DNA of 64,000 nt from positions 1-64,000 of the forward strand of contig QIAU01000128.1 of assembly GCA_003225055.1 (NCBI GenBank), written 5' to 3'. Each line of letters starts with the position of its first letter. Within the stretch, counting starts at the first letter, position 1. A program made the position numbers and the translations under genes. Source of the DNA: Acidobacteriota bacterium. Lineage in GTDB: Bacteria; Acidobacteriota; Terriglobia; Terriglobales; Acidobacteriaceae. The notes under the pieces are model-generated. The model was not told where the DNA came from. It saw only the letters and a program-made list of their open reading frames with translations, and ran no database searches. This document shows, one piece after another, positions 8,734 to 20,018 of the stretch.

Positions 8734-9726
8734 CTACCCCGGCCAGTCAGCGGGTTCCGTGCTCGTTTCTGGTTCCCCGGGAAGATCGCCGACCATTTCT
8801 AGGACTGCTCCGCACTCGGTTACCAAGTCCTGAGCGGGATGTCCGGGACGGCGAAGGCGCACGACGGCTCGAGCCAGGCTGTTGTTGGCCACTTCGAAAG
8901 TGCCCGCGCAATTTGTCTTCACATAGGAAAGGCGATGGATGGACGGGCCCTGCCCGTCGACTTCGACCTCTAGGTAACGTTCCGCGGAAGCGCAACAGTC
9001 AAAACTCCACCTCATCTTATGCCGGTCGCGGCGGCGCTCGCCCAGATCGCGGAACTCATACGCCACTCCCTCATGCCACAACACAGCCTTGCGGAAGCTC
9101 AGGCCTAAGGGCATTTCGTAAACCAAAGCTTCAAAGGTGCTGGCAGGAACGAAGCCTCTATGGAAGTAAGCGTGCGCCCAGGTCCAGAAGTGGCGGTGAC
9201 GATAGCCGCAGTTGTGGCCTTGCAAGCCGTAGCCGAGCACGTCGCCCCTGACGACCCGGTCATCGAGCGATATTTCACCGGAAAACACGGCATCGGAATG
9301 CGGCGTGCGCGAGAAGCCAATCCAGCCTTTGCCGCTCAAAGTCACCTGGAAGTTCGAATGATACTCGAGGTCCCAGGCGATCTGATGGCCACCAACGTTG
9401 AGGCCGCCGCGACAGGCACTCTCTCCGATCCAGTTTTGGCCGACTTCGAAATGAAAGGGATTTCGACCGCGCACGCTCAAACGGAATTCCGCAAGCGGAA
9501 AGCCCTGGGTAAAACTCTCTGGCTTACCCGCGCGCGGGAACCACGTGGCCCAGACTTGTACCGGAGCGCCAGCCGGATTGCCCACACATCCCGCGCGTCG
9601 GGGATTCATCAGCAGATAGCGAAACCACCAGGCGCCGCTGCCATCCGCCAATGCCAGACGCAAAAACCACACCTCGTAGCGCCGACGCATCGAGAGCCGA
9701 GAGTAGGTTTCGTTGAGGGTTTTCAT
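8734..9726 (-). CDS. Hypothetical protein, possibly CrtC/AttH-like lipocalin-type fold
   Basis: A 330-aa protein without a signal peptide or membrane helices. It is rich in Trp, Gly and aromatic residues in alternating-strand patterns, with YGLQGHNCGYRHRHFWTWAH near the middle. That combination recalls proteins of the hydroxyneurosporene dehydrogenase (CrtC)/AttH group, a double lipocalin-like beta fold. The resemblance is by eye and weak, and no carotenoid gene is nearby. The gene converges on the cytochrome gene with about 25 bp between them. Treat the function as unknown. Confidence 0.6.
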   Translation of the reverse strand: MKTLNETYSRLSMRRRYEVWFLRLALADGSGAWWFRYLLMNPRRAGCVGNPAGAPVQVWATWFPRAGKPESFTQGFPLAEFRLSVRGRNPFHFEVGQNWIGESACRGGLNVGGHQIAWDLEYHSNFQVTLSGKGWIGFSRTPHSDAVFSGEISLDDRVVRGDVLGYGLQGHNCGYRHRHFWTWAHAYFHRGFVPASTFEALVYEMPLGLSFRKAVLWHEGVAYEFRDLGERRRDRHKMRWSFDCCASAERYLEVEVDGQGPSIHRLSYVKTNCAGTFEVANNSLARAVVRLRRPGHPAQDLVTECGAVLEMVGDLPGEPETSTEPADWPG

Positions 9727-9764
9727 CGCACGAAAGAATAAATCGAAGAGGCTTTTGGCGATTA

Positions 9765-9779
9765 GTTCTCAGTTCTGAC
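9765..9779. repeat. Two-unit heptad tract
   Basis: GTTCTCAGTTCTGAC is the reverse complement of the CTGAGAA-type heptads found in the nuo operon. It lies just upstream of the CrtC-like gene and is the shortest example of the dispersed 7-bp-period tracts. Confidence 0.5.
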
Positions 9780-10029
9780 TTCTCGGATGTCAGATCTCAG
9801 CACTGCGATCTTACTTCGCAAGCGTTCTATTGGAAATTGCCAACCTGGCTGGGGCGTTGAAAGGTAGGAGCTTAAGGCTAAAAACTGAAGACGCAAAGCG
9901 CTATCGACCCCGCGTCCTTAAGTAAAACGCTACGATAGCCCCGCCCTAAGTGAATGGCCGAGCCTGATGAGAGTTTATCCAATGGAGCGTAAAACCTGGC
10001 CCTTTAGGGTGGGGATATAAGCGACTCGG

Positions 10030-10443
10030 TTAAGTCGGTGTCTTCTGAGATTCTATGTACTGCTTGAGAATGCTGATTGGGGCTCCTCCACAGGTTGCAG
10101 CCAAGTAGGAAGGTGACCAAAGTACTCCCTTCCAGTATTTGTGTGCCAGATCAGGTCTTGCGCTTCGTAGTAGCCTGCTGGAAACCCCCTTTAAGCTGTT
10201 AACCATTGCCGATACCGAGTGTTTGGGCGGGTAGTGGATTAGCAGATGGACATGGTCTGCCTCTCCCTCCATCTCCACAAGCTGAGCCTCGAAATCGGCA
10301 CAAACCTTCGCAAAGATTAGCCGTAGGCTGTGGATCGCAGCTGCATCGAACACTTTTGGGCGGTATTTGGTGACGAAGACCAAATGTACATGCATCTGAA
10401 AAACACAGTGTCTACCATGTCGAATATCGTTGACAAAGGCCAT
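10030..10443 (-). CDS. tnpA: IS200-type HUH transposase TnpA
   Basis: A 137-aa Y1 transposase that cuts and joins single-stranded DNA at the element ends. The HUH metal site is HVH at residues 64-66, and the catalytic tyrosine is Tyr129 in LKQYIESQ. The length is normal for the family (about 130-150 aa) and no frameshift is visible, so it may be active and could mobilise the defective copies in the window. Its 3' half is nearly identical to the relic at 42.4 kb, which shows recent relatedness. Confidence 0.88.
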   Translation of the reverse strand: MAFVNDIRHGRHCVFQMHVHLVFVTKYRPKVFDAAAIHSLRLIFAKVCADFEAQLVEMEGEADHVHLLIHYPPKHSVSAMVNSLKGVSSRLLRSARPDLAHKYWKGVLWSPSYLAATCGGAPISILKQYIESQKTPT

Positions 10444-11196
10444 AGACCAACTCTACTCTAAGCGTAGGAGAAGCTCAACGCCAAGGGCTTTCCACCATCG
10501 CCTTTACCCAACTTTTAAGATAAAAGTCTTTGCTCGGGCAGACTCTAGAGGTGTGTCGCATACTCTACAACGACGCCCGGCACGAGCGCAAAGATGCCTA
10601 CAAGATGCCTACAAGATCTGCCGCAAATCGCTTAACTACCACGACCAAGCCAATCGGCTTCCGGCCTGCAAGCAAGCGGATGCCAGCCTGGGAACGGTAT
10701 TCTCGCAAGTACTGCAGGATGTTCTGCGGCGCGTAGACCAAACTTTTAGAGCCTTCTTCCGGCGGGGATATGGATTTCCCCGCTCCCGCTATGCCAGCTT
10801 CACCTATCCGCAAGCGGGCTTCTCGCTCGAGGGCAGGTATCTAAAGCTATCCAAGATCGGCAACCTCAAGATAAAACTACACCGGCCGGTGGAGGGACAG
10901 ATAAAGACGCTCACCCTAAAACAGGAGAACGGAATCTGGTATGCCTGTTTCGCTTGCGTAGTGGAGAGGAAGCCTCTCCCTGCCAACGACAAGGCAGTTG
11001 GAATTGACATGGGCTTAGAATCCTTCGCCGTCACCAGCGACGGAGAAGTCTTCGCTAACCCGCGTTGGTATCGCAAAACCGCTTTGTGCCTACGGTTGCT
11101 GCCCTTCATACGGCGAGCAACACGACGTTGAGCCCGCCGCAGTTTGGCCTCCAATCCGAGCCTGAGTATGAGCCTTCAAGCGTCAAGCACAGTTAG
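10430..11196 (+). pseudogene. tnpB: tnpB (IS605 accessory RNA-guided nuclease), multiply disrupted
   Basis: TnpB segments are recognisable but scrambled. The N-terminus (HHRLYPT) changes frame near 10519 to read GQTLEVCRILYN, then returns to the first frame after an 11-bp tandem duplication near 10590-10611. The RuvC-I motif GIDMGLESFAVTSDGE follows, up to NPRWYRK. After about 11085 the sequence is inverted: the minus strand of 11086-11165 reads LEAKLRRAQRRVARR and KGSNRRHKAV, which in intact TnpB directly follows NPRWYRK on the sense strand. The zinc finger and the RuvC-II and RuvC-III parts are missing. Only a C-terminal scrap (EYEPSSVKHS) remains before the right end, so no active nuclease is expected. 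Confidence 0.85.
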
Positions 11197-11219
11197 TAGC
11201 CCTGTGTTGGCTTGAGAAG

Positions 11220-11239
11220 CCCCGACCTTTTGGTCGGGG
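11220..11239. repeat. Right-end hairpin of the IS605 element
   Basis: CCCCGACC and GGTCGGGG form a perfect 8-bp stem with a TTTT loop, 24 bp after the TnpB remnant. IS605 right ends carry such a hairpin recognised by TnpA. In active elements it also forms the 3' part of the TnpB guide RNA. Confidence 0.8.
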
Positions 11240-11332
11240 AGTAGTCACGACAGCCAGGTTAACTGTTTGTTTCTGGTTCAGCATATAGCGCGATAAAAGG
11301 CCCTTCATTTTGAGCGGAATCGCGGAAAAGCA

Positions 11333-11360
11333 GAGATCCTTCGCCCCAGGATGACAATCG
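11333..11360. repeat. Dispersed GATCCTTC...GGATGAC intergenic element
   Basis: GAGATCCTTCGCCCCAGGAT followed by GACAATCG lies just after the lysS stop. GATCCT and AGGATGACA recur at 50.3-50.4 kb and, in part, at 50.69 kb and 28.36 kb. It may act as a terminator-like or REP-like element, but this is unproven. Confidence 0.45.
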
Positions 11361-11369
11361 TGTAGCGCG

Positions 11370-12920
<1,551 letters not shown>

Positions 12921-13218
12921 GGCTTCCTTAGCGGACGGCGTATAGACGGGTCCGGGCTTGAGTGGCGAAACAGGGATTATAAATTAACCGCCGAGAACGC
13001 CGAGAAATTCCCATTTTCGGATTGTCAATTGCAATCCCGGCTGCTCTTAAATCGGCAATTGGAAATTGGCAATGGGCCATAGGCGGGTGTTGCTCATCAC
13101 AGAACCGGCGTCAAGGGCGGGGCGTCGGGGCGTGCGGCTCCTTGAAGGTATGCGCATTCAGGGGTAGTATTAACCGTTCCTCCGCTCTTCATAACAGACA
13201 AGGGGTTCGAGGAAACTG
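12921..13218. promoter_or_regulatory. Shared upstream region of lysS and nuoA
   Basis: This 298-bp divergent intergenic region must carry promoters for lysS (leftwards) and the nuo operon (rightwards), although I cannot place a confident -35/-10 pair. It contains a heptad tract at 13055-13082. GAGGAAACTG directly before ATG 13219 is the nuoA ribosome-binding site. Confidence 0.4.
13055..13082. repeat. Heptad tract upstream of nuoA
   Basis: The units GCAATTG, GAAATTG, GCAATGG and GCCATAG follow one another with an exact 7-bp period. The unit differs from those of the other tracts while the period is the same. Confidence 0.6.
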
Positions 13219-13575
13219 ATGCCCCAGAACTACGTACCTATTTTCATATTTGTGGCGTTGATCGGAATCCTGCTCCCGGGGACGCTGCTGGCAGCCAAGC
13301 TGGTTCGTCCGGAAAATCCCCACCCGGCCAAACTGATGCCGTATGAGTGCGGCATCGATCCTGTGGACAACGCGCGCGGCCGTTACACTGTGCGTTTTTA
13401 CATTGTCGCCATCCTGTTTGTGGTTTTTGACGTGGAGACCATCTTCTTGTTTCCCTGGGCGGTCCAGTTCAAGGCTCTGGGCCTGTTCGGCCTGCTGGAG
13501 ATGTTTATCTTCCTGGGCATCCTGGTGATTGGGTATTTGTGGATCTGGAAAAAGGGTGCTCTGGAGTGGATTTAG
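13219..13575 (+). CDS. nuoA: NADH-quinone oxidoreductase subunit A
   Basis: A 118-aa inner-membrane subunit of complex I with three helices. The family signature is clear: PYECGIDPVDNARGR near residues 42-56, then RFYIVAILFVVFDVETIFLFPW. Its conserved cysteine and acidic loop sit at the quinone-site interface. It opens the nuo operon, preceded by GAGGAAACTG. Normally nuoB follows, but here the next gene is nuoC after a 172-bp gap holding only a repeat tract. Confidence 0.96.
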   Translation: MPQNYVPIFIFVALIGILLPGTLLAAKLVRPENPHPAKLMPYECGIDPVDNARGRYTVRFYIVAILFVVFDVETIFLFPWAVQFKALGLFGLLEMFIFLGILVIGYLWIWKKGALEWI

Positions 13576-13576
13576 A

Positions 13577-13611
13577 AGCTGTCAGCTGCCAGCTGCCAGC
13601 TTTCAGCTCTC
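13577..13611. repeat. Five-unit heptad tract between nuoA and nuoC
   Basis: AGCTGTC, AGCTGCC, AGCTGCC, AGCTTTC and AGCTCTC follow without interruption, starting immediately after the nuoA stop. The AGCTGC units are themselves partly palindromic. Confidence 0.75.
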
Positions 13612-13747
13612 AGTTTATGGGCACAGCACTAGTGATCGGAATCACTGCTCGATGTGACCCGGTTGGGTTGACGAGTGCCGTAGCCAGCTGTTAGAACTTA
13701 GCGTTCTTTCAATAACTTGCAGCGCCGGAGCGTGCACGCTTCGCAGT

Positions 13748-14422
13748 ATGGCTGACGACAACAAGTCCACTACACCATCGCCGCCGGGCGGAGAACAGAA
13801 ACCGGCGGCGGAGAAGCCATCCGGCGCAGTTCAGCCCACGCCTGCGGGCAAGCCGCCGAATCCTACCGCTGTTCCTCCGAAACCAGCCGCTCCCGCCGCA
13901 CCCGCGAAGCCTGCCGGTCCGGTTCCGGTTCCGTGGGATTCGCCGATGGTAGCCAAGCTCAAGCGGCAATATGGTTCCGGCATTGAACCCCTGACCTACC
14001 TGGGGCAGAACTACATGGTGGTGGATCGCTCACTCATTCCTGAGATCCTGCAGGTTCTGCGTGATGAGGAGCAATTCGATTACTGCGTGGACATCACGGC
14101 GGTCCACTATCCCAAGCGCGAAAAGCCATTCGATGTCGTGTGGATTCTGTATTCCTTCCCGCGCAACGAGCGGATTCGCGTGAAGACCATGATTGCGGAT
14201 GGCGAGCCGATTCCGAGCGCCACGCCAATCTGGGCCGCCGCGAATTGGCTGGAGCGCGAGGCGTTCGACATGTTTGGGATCAAGTTTGATGGCCACCCGG
14301 ACTTGAAGCGAATCCTGCTGCCCGACGGCTGGAAGGGGCATCCGCTGCGCAAAGATTACGGCATCATCGAGCAGGATAAAGAGTGGGTGCAGATCAACCT
14401 GGGAATCGAAAGCGGCCAATGA
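13748..14422 (+). CDS. nuoC: NADH-quinone oxidoreductase subunit C
   Basis: A 224-aa hydrophilic subunit of the complex I peripheral arm. The core (about residues 65-224) shows the 30-kDa subunit signature near [24 protein letters not shown], followed by [10 protein letters not shown]. The first 60 or so residues are a Pro/Ala/Lys-rich, probably disordered extension absent from most NuoC proteins. NuoC is separate from NuoD here, with a 4-bp ATGA overlap. It normally packs against NuoB and NuoD, but nuoB is not in this locus. Confidence 0.95.
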   Translation: MADDNKSTTPSPPGGEQKPAAEKPSGAVQPTPAGKPPNPTAVPPKPAAPAAPAKPAGPVPVPWDSPMVAKLKRQYGSGIEPLTYLGQNYMVVDRSLIPEILQVLRDEEQFDYCVDITAVHYPKREKPFDVVWILYSFPRNERIRVKTMIADGEPIPSATPIWAAANWLEREAFDMFGIKFDGHPDLKRILLPDGWKGHPLRKDYGIIEQDKEWVQINLGIESGQ

Positions 14423-15573
14423 CCGATACCTCCAAATATCTCTCGCATCTCGAGCTGGGCGAACGCGATGAGACTTTTCTCGATTCCAACGAACTCGTCA
14501 TTAATATGGGACCGCAGCACCCAGCCACCCACGGCGTGCTGCGCGTCATCCTGAAACTTGATGGCGAAAAGGTTCTGGGCACCGAATGCGTGATCGGATA
14601 TCTCCACCGCGGGGTCGAGAAGATTGCTGAGAACCGGACGTACACGATGTTCAATCCGTACGTGGACCGCATGGATTACGTGGCGGCAGTCTCCAACGGA
14701 TTGGGTTATTGTGAGGCAGTCGAGAAGCTGCTCAATGTGGAAGCGCCACCGCGCGCGAAATACATCCGGGTCATTCTCACGGAGTTGAATCGAATTGCCA
14801 GCCACCAGCTTTGGCTGGGAACGCACGCGCTGGACATCGGCGCTATCACGCCGCTCTTCTATACCTTCCGCGATCGAGAAGAAATTCTCAAGATTTTCGA
14901 AAAATACTGTGGGGCGCGGCTCACCACTCACGCATTTCGAATCGGCGGCTGCCAGTACGAGACCTATGACGGGTTCGAGCGCGAGGTGAAAAAGTTTGTC
15001 GACTTCGTTCGGCCCAAGATCGACGAATACGAAGAGCTGCTCACGACGAACCGGATCTGGGTGGAACGCACTAAAGGTGTGGGCGTGATCTCGGACAAGG
15101 ACTCGATCGCGCTGGGTGTGACCGGCCCGGTGCTGCGGGCCAGCGGCGTGAAATGGGATATCCGCAAGGCACAGCCCTACGCTGCCTATTCCGAAATGGA
15201 TTTCGAAATTCCAACCGGCACCCACGGCGATACCTACGACCGGTACCTGGTGCGAATGGCGGAGATGCGACAAGCGCTGCGCATCATCAGCCAGGCCGTC
15301 GAGAAGATTCCCGAAGGGCCGATTATGGCCAAGATTCCCAAGGTGCTGAAGCCGCCGGTCGGCGAGATTTATCACTCGATCGAAGCCCCGAAGGGCGAAT
15401 TGGGGTACTTCGTCGTGAGTGATGGCTCGACGCAACCTTATCGGGTGCGGGTGCGCCCACCCTCGTTTGTGAATTTGCAGGCGCTCGACTTGATGGTGCG
15501 CGGTCAACTGGTCGCGGATGTGATTGCCGTAATCGGCACGCTGGACATCGTTCTAGGCGAGGTGGACCGCTGA
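14419..15573 (+). CDS. nuoD: NADH-quinone oxidoreductase subunit D (49-kDa)
   Basis: A 384-aa subunit that forms the quinone-binding cavity together with NuoB. Typical segments are [15 protein letters not shown] near the start, [30 protein letters not shown] and, at the C-terminus, [21 protein letters not shown]. The histidine and tyrosine region expected to contact quinone (HPATHG and the MDYV segment) is intact. I chose ATG 14419, which overlaps the nuoC stop. An earlier in-frame start would overlap nuoC by 40 bp. The nuoH start shares one base with the nuoD stop. Confidence 0.96.
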   Translation: MTDTSKYLSHLELGERDETFLDSNELVINMGPQHPATHGVLRVILKLDGEKVLGTECVIGYLHRGVEKIAENRTYTMFNPYVDRMDYVAAVSNGLGYCEAVEKLLNVEAPPRAKYIRVILTELNRIASHQLWLGTHALDIGAITPLFYTFRDREEILKIFEKYCGARLTTHAFRIGGCQYETYDGFEREVKKFVDFVRPKIDEYEELLTTNRIWVERTKGVGVISDKDSIALGVTGPVLRASGVKWDIRKAQPYAAYSEMDFEIPTGTHGDTYDRYLVRMAEMRQALRIISQAVEKIPEGPIMAKIPKVLKPPVGEIYHSIEAPKGELGYFVVSDGSTQPYRVRVRPPSFVNLQALDLMVRGQLVADVIAVIGTLDIVLGEVDR

Positions 15574-16787
15574 TGCGCGATTACTTCTACTCTTATTTAA
15601 AGAGCGACGCTACCCCGGGCGCAGCTGGGAACATGCTGTGGGCCTTCATCTACATCATGCTCATCTTCATGGGCCTGTCTATCGCGGTAATCGCGATGAA
15701 TTGGCTCGAGCGCAAAGTCCTGGCGCACATGCAGGTGCGCTTGGGCCCGATGCGGGTTGGTCCTCATGGTTTGCTGCAGCCCATCGCGGACGCGATCAAG
15801 CTACTTATTAAGGAAGACATCATGCCGGCCGAGGCGGACAAGCTAGTCTTCTGGATGGCACCGCTGATCGTGGTGACCACCGCCTTCACTACCTTTATTG
15901 TTGTGCCTTTCGGGCCGCAGCACGCTGTCACCGACATGAACATTGGCATCCTCTTTATGCTCGGGGTTTCGTCGCTGGGCGTGTTGGGGATTGTGATGGC
16001 GGGCTGGGCGTCGAACTCGCATTATCCCCTGATCGGCGCGCTGCGTTCGAGCGCACAGATGGTGTCGTACGAGGTGGCCATGGGGTTAGCTGTGGTTTCG
16101 GCGGTGTTGATGACGAGCTTGCACGGAGCCGGAATCTACGCAACCGGGGGCGGCTCGGGCATGGGCACGCTGAGCATGATCGAGATCGTGAGGGCGCAGC
16201 AGGAGCAGCAGGCCTGGTTTGCCTTCAAGTTTTTCCCCCTGGGGCTGGTTGCTATGTTCGTTTTCGCCGTCGCGATGGTGGCAGAAACGAACCGTGCTCC
16301 TTTTGATTTGCCGGAAGCCGAATCCGAGTTGACGGCGGGCTTCCACACTGAGTACAGCGGGTTTCGCTGGTCTTTGTTCTTCCTGGCGGAATATTCGGCG
16401 ATGATTGCCGTGTCGTCAATTTTGGTGACCCTGTGGCTTGGTGGATGGTTGCGGCCATTTCCTAATCTGCTCGCCGGGCCCACCTGGGATCTGGTCTTCT
16501 CTTTATTCCCGGGGCTGACCTTCCTCGCCCTCGCCGGGCTGACCTCGGGATTCGGCGCCTTGCTTGGCCTGATTGGACTGATCCTGTTTATTTCCCCGGT
16601 GCGCGCCTGGGTTCAGGATATTTATTGGTTCGTCGCCAAGGTTGCGGTCTTCATGTACCTGTACATTTGGTATCGCGGCACGTTTCCCCGGTATCGCTTC
16701 GACCAGCTGATGAAGGTGGGATGGAAGGTGCTCTTGCCCACGGGGTTAGGTGTGCTGATCGTGACCGCCATCGTGGGGGTGCTCTGA
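15573..16787 (+). CDS. nuoH: NADH-quinone oxidoreductase subunit H
   Basis: A 404-aa membrane subunit at the junction of the two arms of complex I, with about eight to nine helices. Signatures include NWLERKVLAHMQVRLGPMRVGPHGLLQPIADAIKLL near residue 45 (cited as landmarks only) and NRAPFDLPEAESELTAGFHTEYSGF in the middle, whose acidic residues line the proton entry. It begins on the last base of the nuoD stop and ends 1 bp before nuoJ. nuoI, which normally sits exactly here, is absent. Confidence 0.95.
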   Translation: MRDYFYSYLKSDATPGAAGNMLWAFIYIMLIFMGLSIAVIAMNWLERKVLAHMQVRLGPMRVGPHGLLQPIADAIKLLIKEDIMPAEADKLVFWMAPLIVVTTAFTTFIVVPFGPQHAVTDMNIGILFMLGVSSLGVLGIVMAGWASNSHYPLIGALRSSAQMVSYEVAMGLAVVSAVLMTSLHGAGIYATGGGSGMGTLSMIEIVRAQQEQQAWFAFKFFPLGLVAMFVFAVAMVAETNRAPFDLPEAESELTAGFHTEYSGFRWSLFFLAEYSAMIAVSSILVTLWLGGWLRPFPNLLAGPTWDLVFSLFPGLTFLALAGLTSGFGALLGLIGLILFISPVRAWVQDIYWFVAKVAVFMYLYIWYRGTFPRYRFDQLMKVGWKVLLPTGLGVLIVTAIVGVL

Positions 16788-16788
16788 G

Positions 16789-17307
<519 letters not shown>

Positions 17308-17380
17308 TTCCCAATACCCAGAAACACTTGGCTGACCGGTAGGCGCACAAGAATCTAGTCAAGTTGTTTGGTTTTGGGTA

Positions 17381-17406
17381 CTGAGAACTGACAACTGAGA
17401 ACTGAC
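17381..17406. repeat. Heptad tract between nuoJ and nuoK
   Basis: CTGAGAA, CTGACAA, CTGAGAA and CTGAC in strict 7-bp register, ending three bases before the nuoK ATG. It takes the place where a ribosome-binding site would be expected. Confidence 0.75.
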
Positions 17407-17408
17407 TT

Positions 17409-17714
17409 ATGGTTCCCATCACGCCTATACATTATCTGATTCTGGCGGCGGCCCTATTTACGTTGGGCACGATCGGTGTGCTCACGCGACGCAACGTGGT
17501 CATCGTGCTGATGTCCATCGAGCTGATCCTGAATGCCGTCAACCTGAACCTGGTAGCGTTCTCGCGGATGTGGGGACTGCAGGGGCAGGTGTTCGCCATC
17601 TTCGTCATTACCGATGCCGCCGCGGAAGCGGCCGTCGGGCTGGGAATCCTGATCGCCTTCTTTAGAAATAAAGAGACGGTCAACGTGGATGAAGTGGATT
17701 TGCTGAAGTGGTAG
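17409..17714 (+). CDS. nuoK: NADH-quinone oxidoreductase subunit K
   Basis: A 101-aa, three-helix antiporter-like small subunit. NuoK landmarks are [31 protein letters not shown], with the membrane glutamate in [11 protein letters not shown], and [20 protein letters not shown] with the second glutamate. It is full length. The start codon directly follows the CTGAGAA heptads and there is no clear Shine-Dalgarno sequence. Confidence 0.95.
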   Translation: MVPITPIHYLILAAALFTLGTIGVLTRRNVVIVLMSIELILNAVNLNLVAFSRMWGLQGQVFAIFVITDAAAEAAVGLGILIAFFRNKETVNVDEVDLLKW

Positions 17715-17727
17715 CAAAACCGTTTTC

Positions 17728-17748
17728 GAGTTTCGGGTTTCTAGTTTC
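17728..17748. repeat. Heptad tract between nuoK and nuoL
   Basis: GAGTTTC, GGGTTTC and TAGTTTC, followed by a partial fourth unit GAGTGCG. Same 7-bp period, different unit. Confidence 0.65.
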
Positions 17749-17797
17749 GAGTGCGCTTCGCAGGGAGCTAAGAGGCAATACTAAATCCTAAGAGCTA

Positions 17798-20017
17798 ATG
17801 TTCTTTCTCGACTACATCTGGCTGATTCCGCTGCTGCCGGCGTTTGGGGCGGCGGCAATGTTTTTTGTTGGCCGCAAGATGCAGAAATCGGCCGTAAGCG
17901 CCGTGTGCGTGGGCGCTGTGGTCGTGGCGTTCGTGTGGGCGTGCGGATCGGTTTGGCAATACACCGATTGGGCCGCCCGCCACGGGCATGAGCCATTTCA
18001 GCAGATTCTGTACACCTGGCTTGGCAGTGACACCGGCCATTTGAACTACACCACCTATAACGGAACGCCGGCTCGGTTTCAGGCCGATGCCGGCTTTTTT
18101 CTGGACCCGCTCTCCAGCGTCTGGCTGCTGTTTGTGACCGGCGTCGGCATGCTGATCCACATCTATTCGATCGGCTACATGGCGCACGAGGGCGGCTACT
18201 ACCGCTTCTTCGGCTACTTGAATCTGTTCATGTTCTCCATGCTCACGCTGATCTTGGGGAACAATTACGCGGTGATGTTTGTGGGCTGGGAAGGGGTGGG
18301 CCTGTGCTCGTATCTGCTGATCGGTTTTTACTTTCACCGCAAGTCAGCCAGCGACGCCGCTAACAAAGCATTCATCGTGAACCGTATCGGTGACGCCGGG
18401 TTCCTGCTCGGAATGTTCACGATTGCGTGGTACTGCGGCTCGTTCCGGTTTACCGATGTCAACGCGTTGGCTCGCAGCGGGCATTTCCAGGTCGGGGATC
18501 CCATCATCACTGCCGCTACACTGTGCCTGTTCATAGGCGCCTGCGGCAAATCGGCACAGCTACCTCTTTACGTATGGCTGCCGGACGCGATGGAAGGCCC
18601 AACACCGGTTTCCGCTCTCATCCATGCTGCAACCATGGTTACGGCGGGCGTCTACATGGTGGCGCGGTCGAACGCGTTGTTCGTGCTGGCACCAACCTCG
18701 ATGAAGACGGTGGCCATCGTGGGAGCGCTGACCGCCATCTTCGCGGCGTCGATCGGGCTGGTGCAGAATGACATCAAGCGCGTGCTGGCCTACTCCACCG
18801 TGTCGCAGTTGGGCTACATGTTTCTGGCGCTTGGTGTAGGCGCGTTTGCGGCGGGCGTCTTTCACGTGTTCACGCACGCGTTCTTCAAGGCACTGCTGTT
18901 CCTTGGGGCGGGTTCGGTGATTCACGCCATGAGCGGCGAGCAGGACATGCGCAACATGGGCGACCTGCACGGCCGCACACGGGTGACGCACTGGACCATG
19001 TTTATCGCTACTCTGGCGATTGCCGGGATTTTCCCGTTTGCGGGGTTTTTCTCGAAAGACGAAATCCTGTGGCAGGCGTGGGCGTCAGAAGGTGGCGCGT
19101 ACCGTTTGCTGTGGCTCATCGGCATTATCACTGCGTTCATGACCGCGTTCTACATGTTCCGGCTGATGTTTCTCACCTTCCATGGACAGCCGCGCATGGG
19201 CCACGAGGTGGAACATCATATCCACGAATCGCCCCCCTCAATGACCGGACCGTTAGTCGTACTTGCTATCGGCTCGGTCTTGGCCGGGTTGCTCGGGGTC
19301 CCGCATAGCCTGGGCGGGTCGAACCGGTTGGAAAAATTCCTGGAGCCGGTGTTCGCGCGCGAAGCACACGTCCTTGGGGCGGAACATCCGGCACAACTGG
19401 CCGCGGGCGCCAAGGAACAGGAGCACACGAATCCCGAGGAGTACTTGCTGATGTTCTTGTCACTGGGCTTGGCGGTAGCGGGCTGGGGGCTGGCGTGGAG
19501 AACTTATCGCCATGCTGACAAAGGCTATGTCGAACCGCTGGCCGCGGCGGTTCCGCCCCTCTACACGGTGATACTCAACAAGTACTACGTGGACGAGGGA
19601 TACGACTACATCTTTACGGGGCGGCGAAAACTTGGCCCGGTGCGGTTGGGGGTCATGGGTCTGGGGGAAGGTTCGTCATGGTTCGATTCCCGTGTGATTG
19701 ACGGAACGGTGAACGGCGCCGGATGGATAACACGACTCACCGCGAAGCTTTCCATTTTGTGGGATACCTGGGTTATTGACGGTTTAGGCGTTAATGGTAC
19801 CGCGATTGTTGCGCGCCTGCTTTCGTACGCTGCCAAATTATTACAGTGGGGGCTGGTGCAGTGGTACGCCCTCGTCATGGTGCTTGGCTTGGTGGGCTTG
19901 CTGTGTGCGCAGCTAGGATTGCTGCTTTGGTTCGCTGTCTGGATCGCTGCTACTTTGTTTTTGGGCATTGTCTATCTGTTAGCACAACGTTATCTGGAGA
20001 GTCGAGTTCGTGGTTGA
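17798..20017 (+). CDS. nuoL: NADH-quinone oxidoreductase subunit L
   Basis: A 739-aa proton-pumping antiporter-like subunit, longer than the usual 600-650 aa because of loops near residues 470-560. Landmarks are MFVGWEGVGLCSYLLIGF, LPDAMEGPTPVSALIHAATMV, VLAYSTVSQLGYMF and FKALLFLGAGSVIHAM. The lysine and glutamate residues of the discontinuous helices are present. Its distal lateral helix would lie near the C-terminus (residues 650-739). It is flanked on both sides by heptad tracts. Confidence 0.95.
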   Translation: MFFLDYIWLIPLLPAFGAAAMFFVGRKMQKSAVSAVCVGAVVVAFVWACGSVWQYTDWAARHGHEPFQQILYTWLGSDTGHLNYTTYNGTPARFQADAGFFLDPLSSVWLLFVTGVGMLIHIYSIGYMAHEGGYYRFFGYLNLFMFSMLTLILGNNYAVMFVGWEGVGLCSYLLIGFYFHRKSASDAANKAFIVNRIGDAGFLLGMFTIAWYCGSFRFTDVNALARSGHFQVGDPIITAATLCLFIGACGKSAQLPLYVWLPDAMEGPTPVSALIHAATMVTAGVYMVARSNALFVLAPTSMKTVAIVGALTAIFAASIGLVQNDIKRVLAYSTVSQLGYMFLALGVGAFAAGVFHVFTHAFFKALLFLGAGSVIHAMSGEQDMRNMGDLHGRTRVTHWTMFIATLAIAGIFPFAGFFSKDEILWQAWASEGGAYRLLWLIGIITAFMTAFYMFRLMFLTFHGQPRMGHEVEHHIHESPPSMTGPLVVLAIGSVLAGLLGVPHSLGGSNRLEKFLEPVFAREAHVLGAEHPAQLAAGAKEQEHTNPEEYLLMFLSLGLAVAGWGLAWRTYRHADKGYVEPLAAAVPPLYTVILNKYYVDEGYDYIFTGRRKLGPVRLGVMGLGEGSSWFDSRVIDGTVNGAGWITRLTAKLSILWDTWVIDGLGVNGTAIVARLLSYAAKLLQWGLVQWYALVMVLGLVGLLCAQLGLLLWFAVWIAATLFLGIVYLLAQRYLESRVRG

Positions 20018-20018
20018 G

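Larger units (their letters stand above)
9975..11250. mobile_element. IS200/IS605-family insertion sequence with intact tnpA and broken tnpB
   Basis: Divergent tnpA (minus) and tnpB (plus) lie between a left-end region with a small hairpin at 10022-10037 (CGACT/AGTCG) and a right-end hairpin at 11220-11239. This is the standard arrangement of an IS605-type element, which has no terminal inverted repeats. The left tip is uncertain: sequence similar to the relic at 42.6 kb continues leftwards to about 9.9 kb. Only the transposase looks functional. Confidence 0.85.

Noticed and set aside
13576-13747. Hidden or decayed nuoB between nuoA and nuoC
   Set aside because: The 172 bp are mainly repeat tract. 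No CxxC-type NuoB sequence is found in any frame, and the space is far too small for its roughly 160 codons.
19670-19700. tRNA T-loop-like GGTTCGATTCCC
   Set aside because: It lies inside nuoL in the correct reading frame, and no acceptor or anticodon stems can be folded around it.
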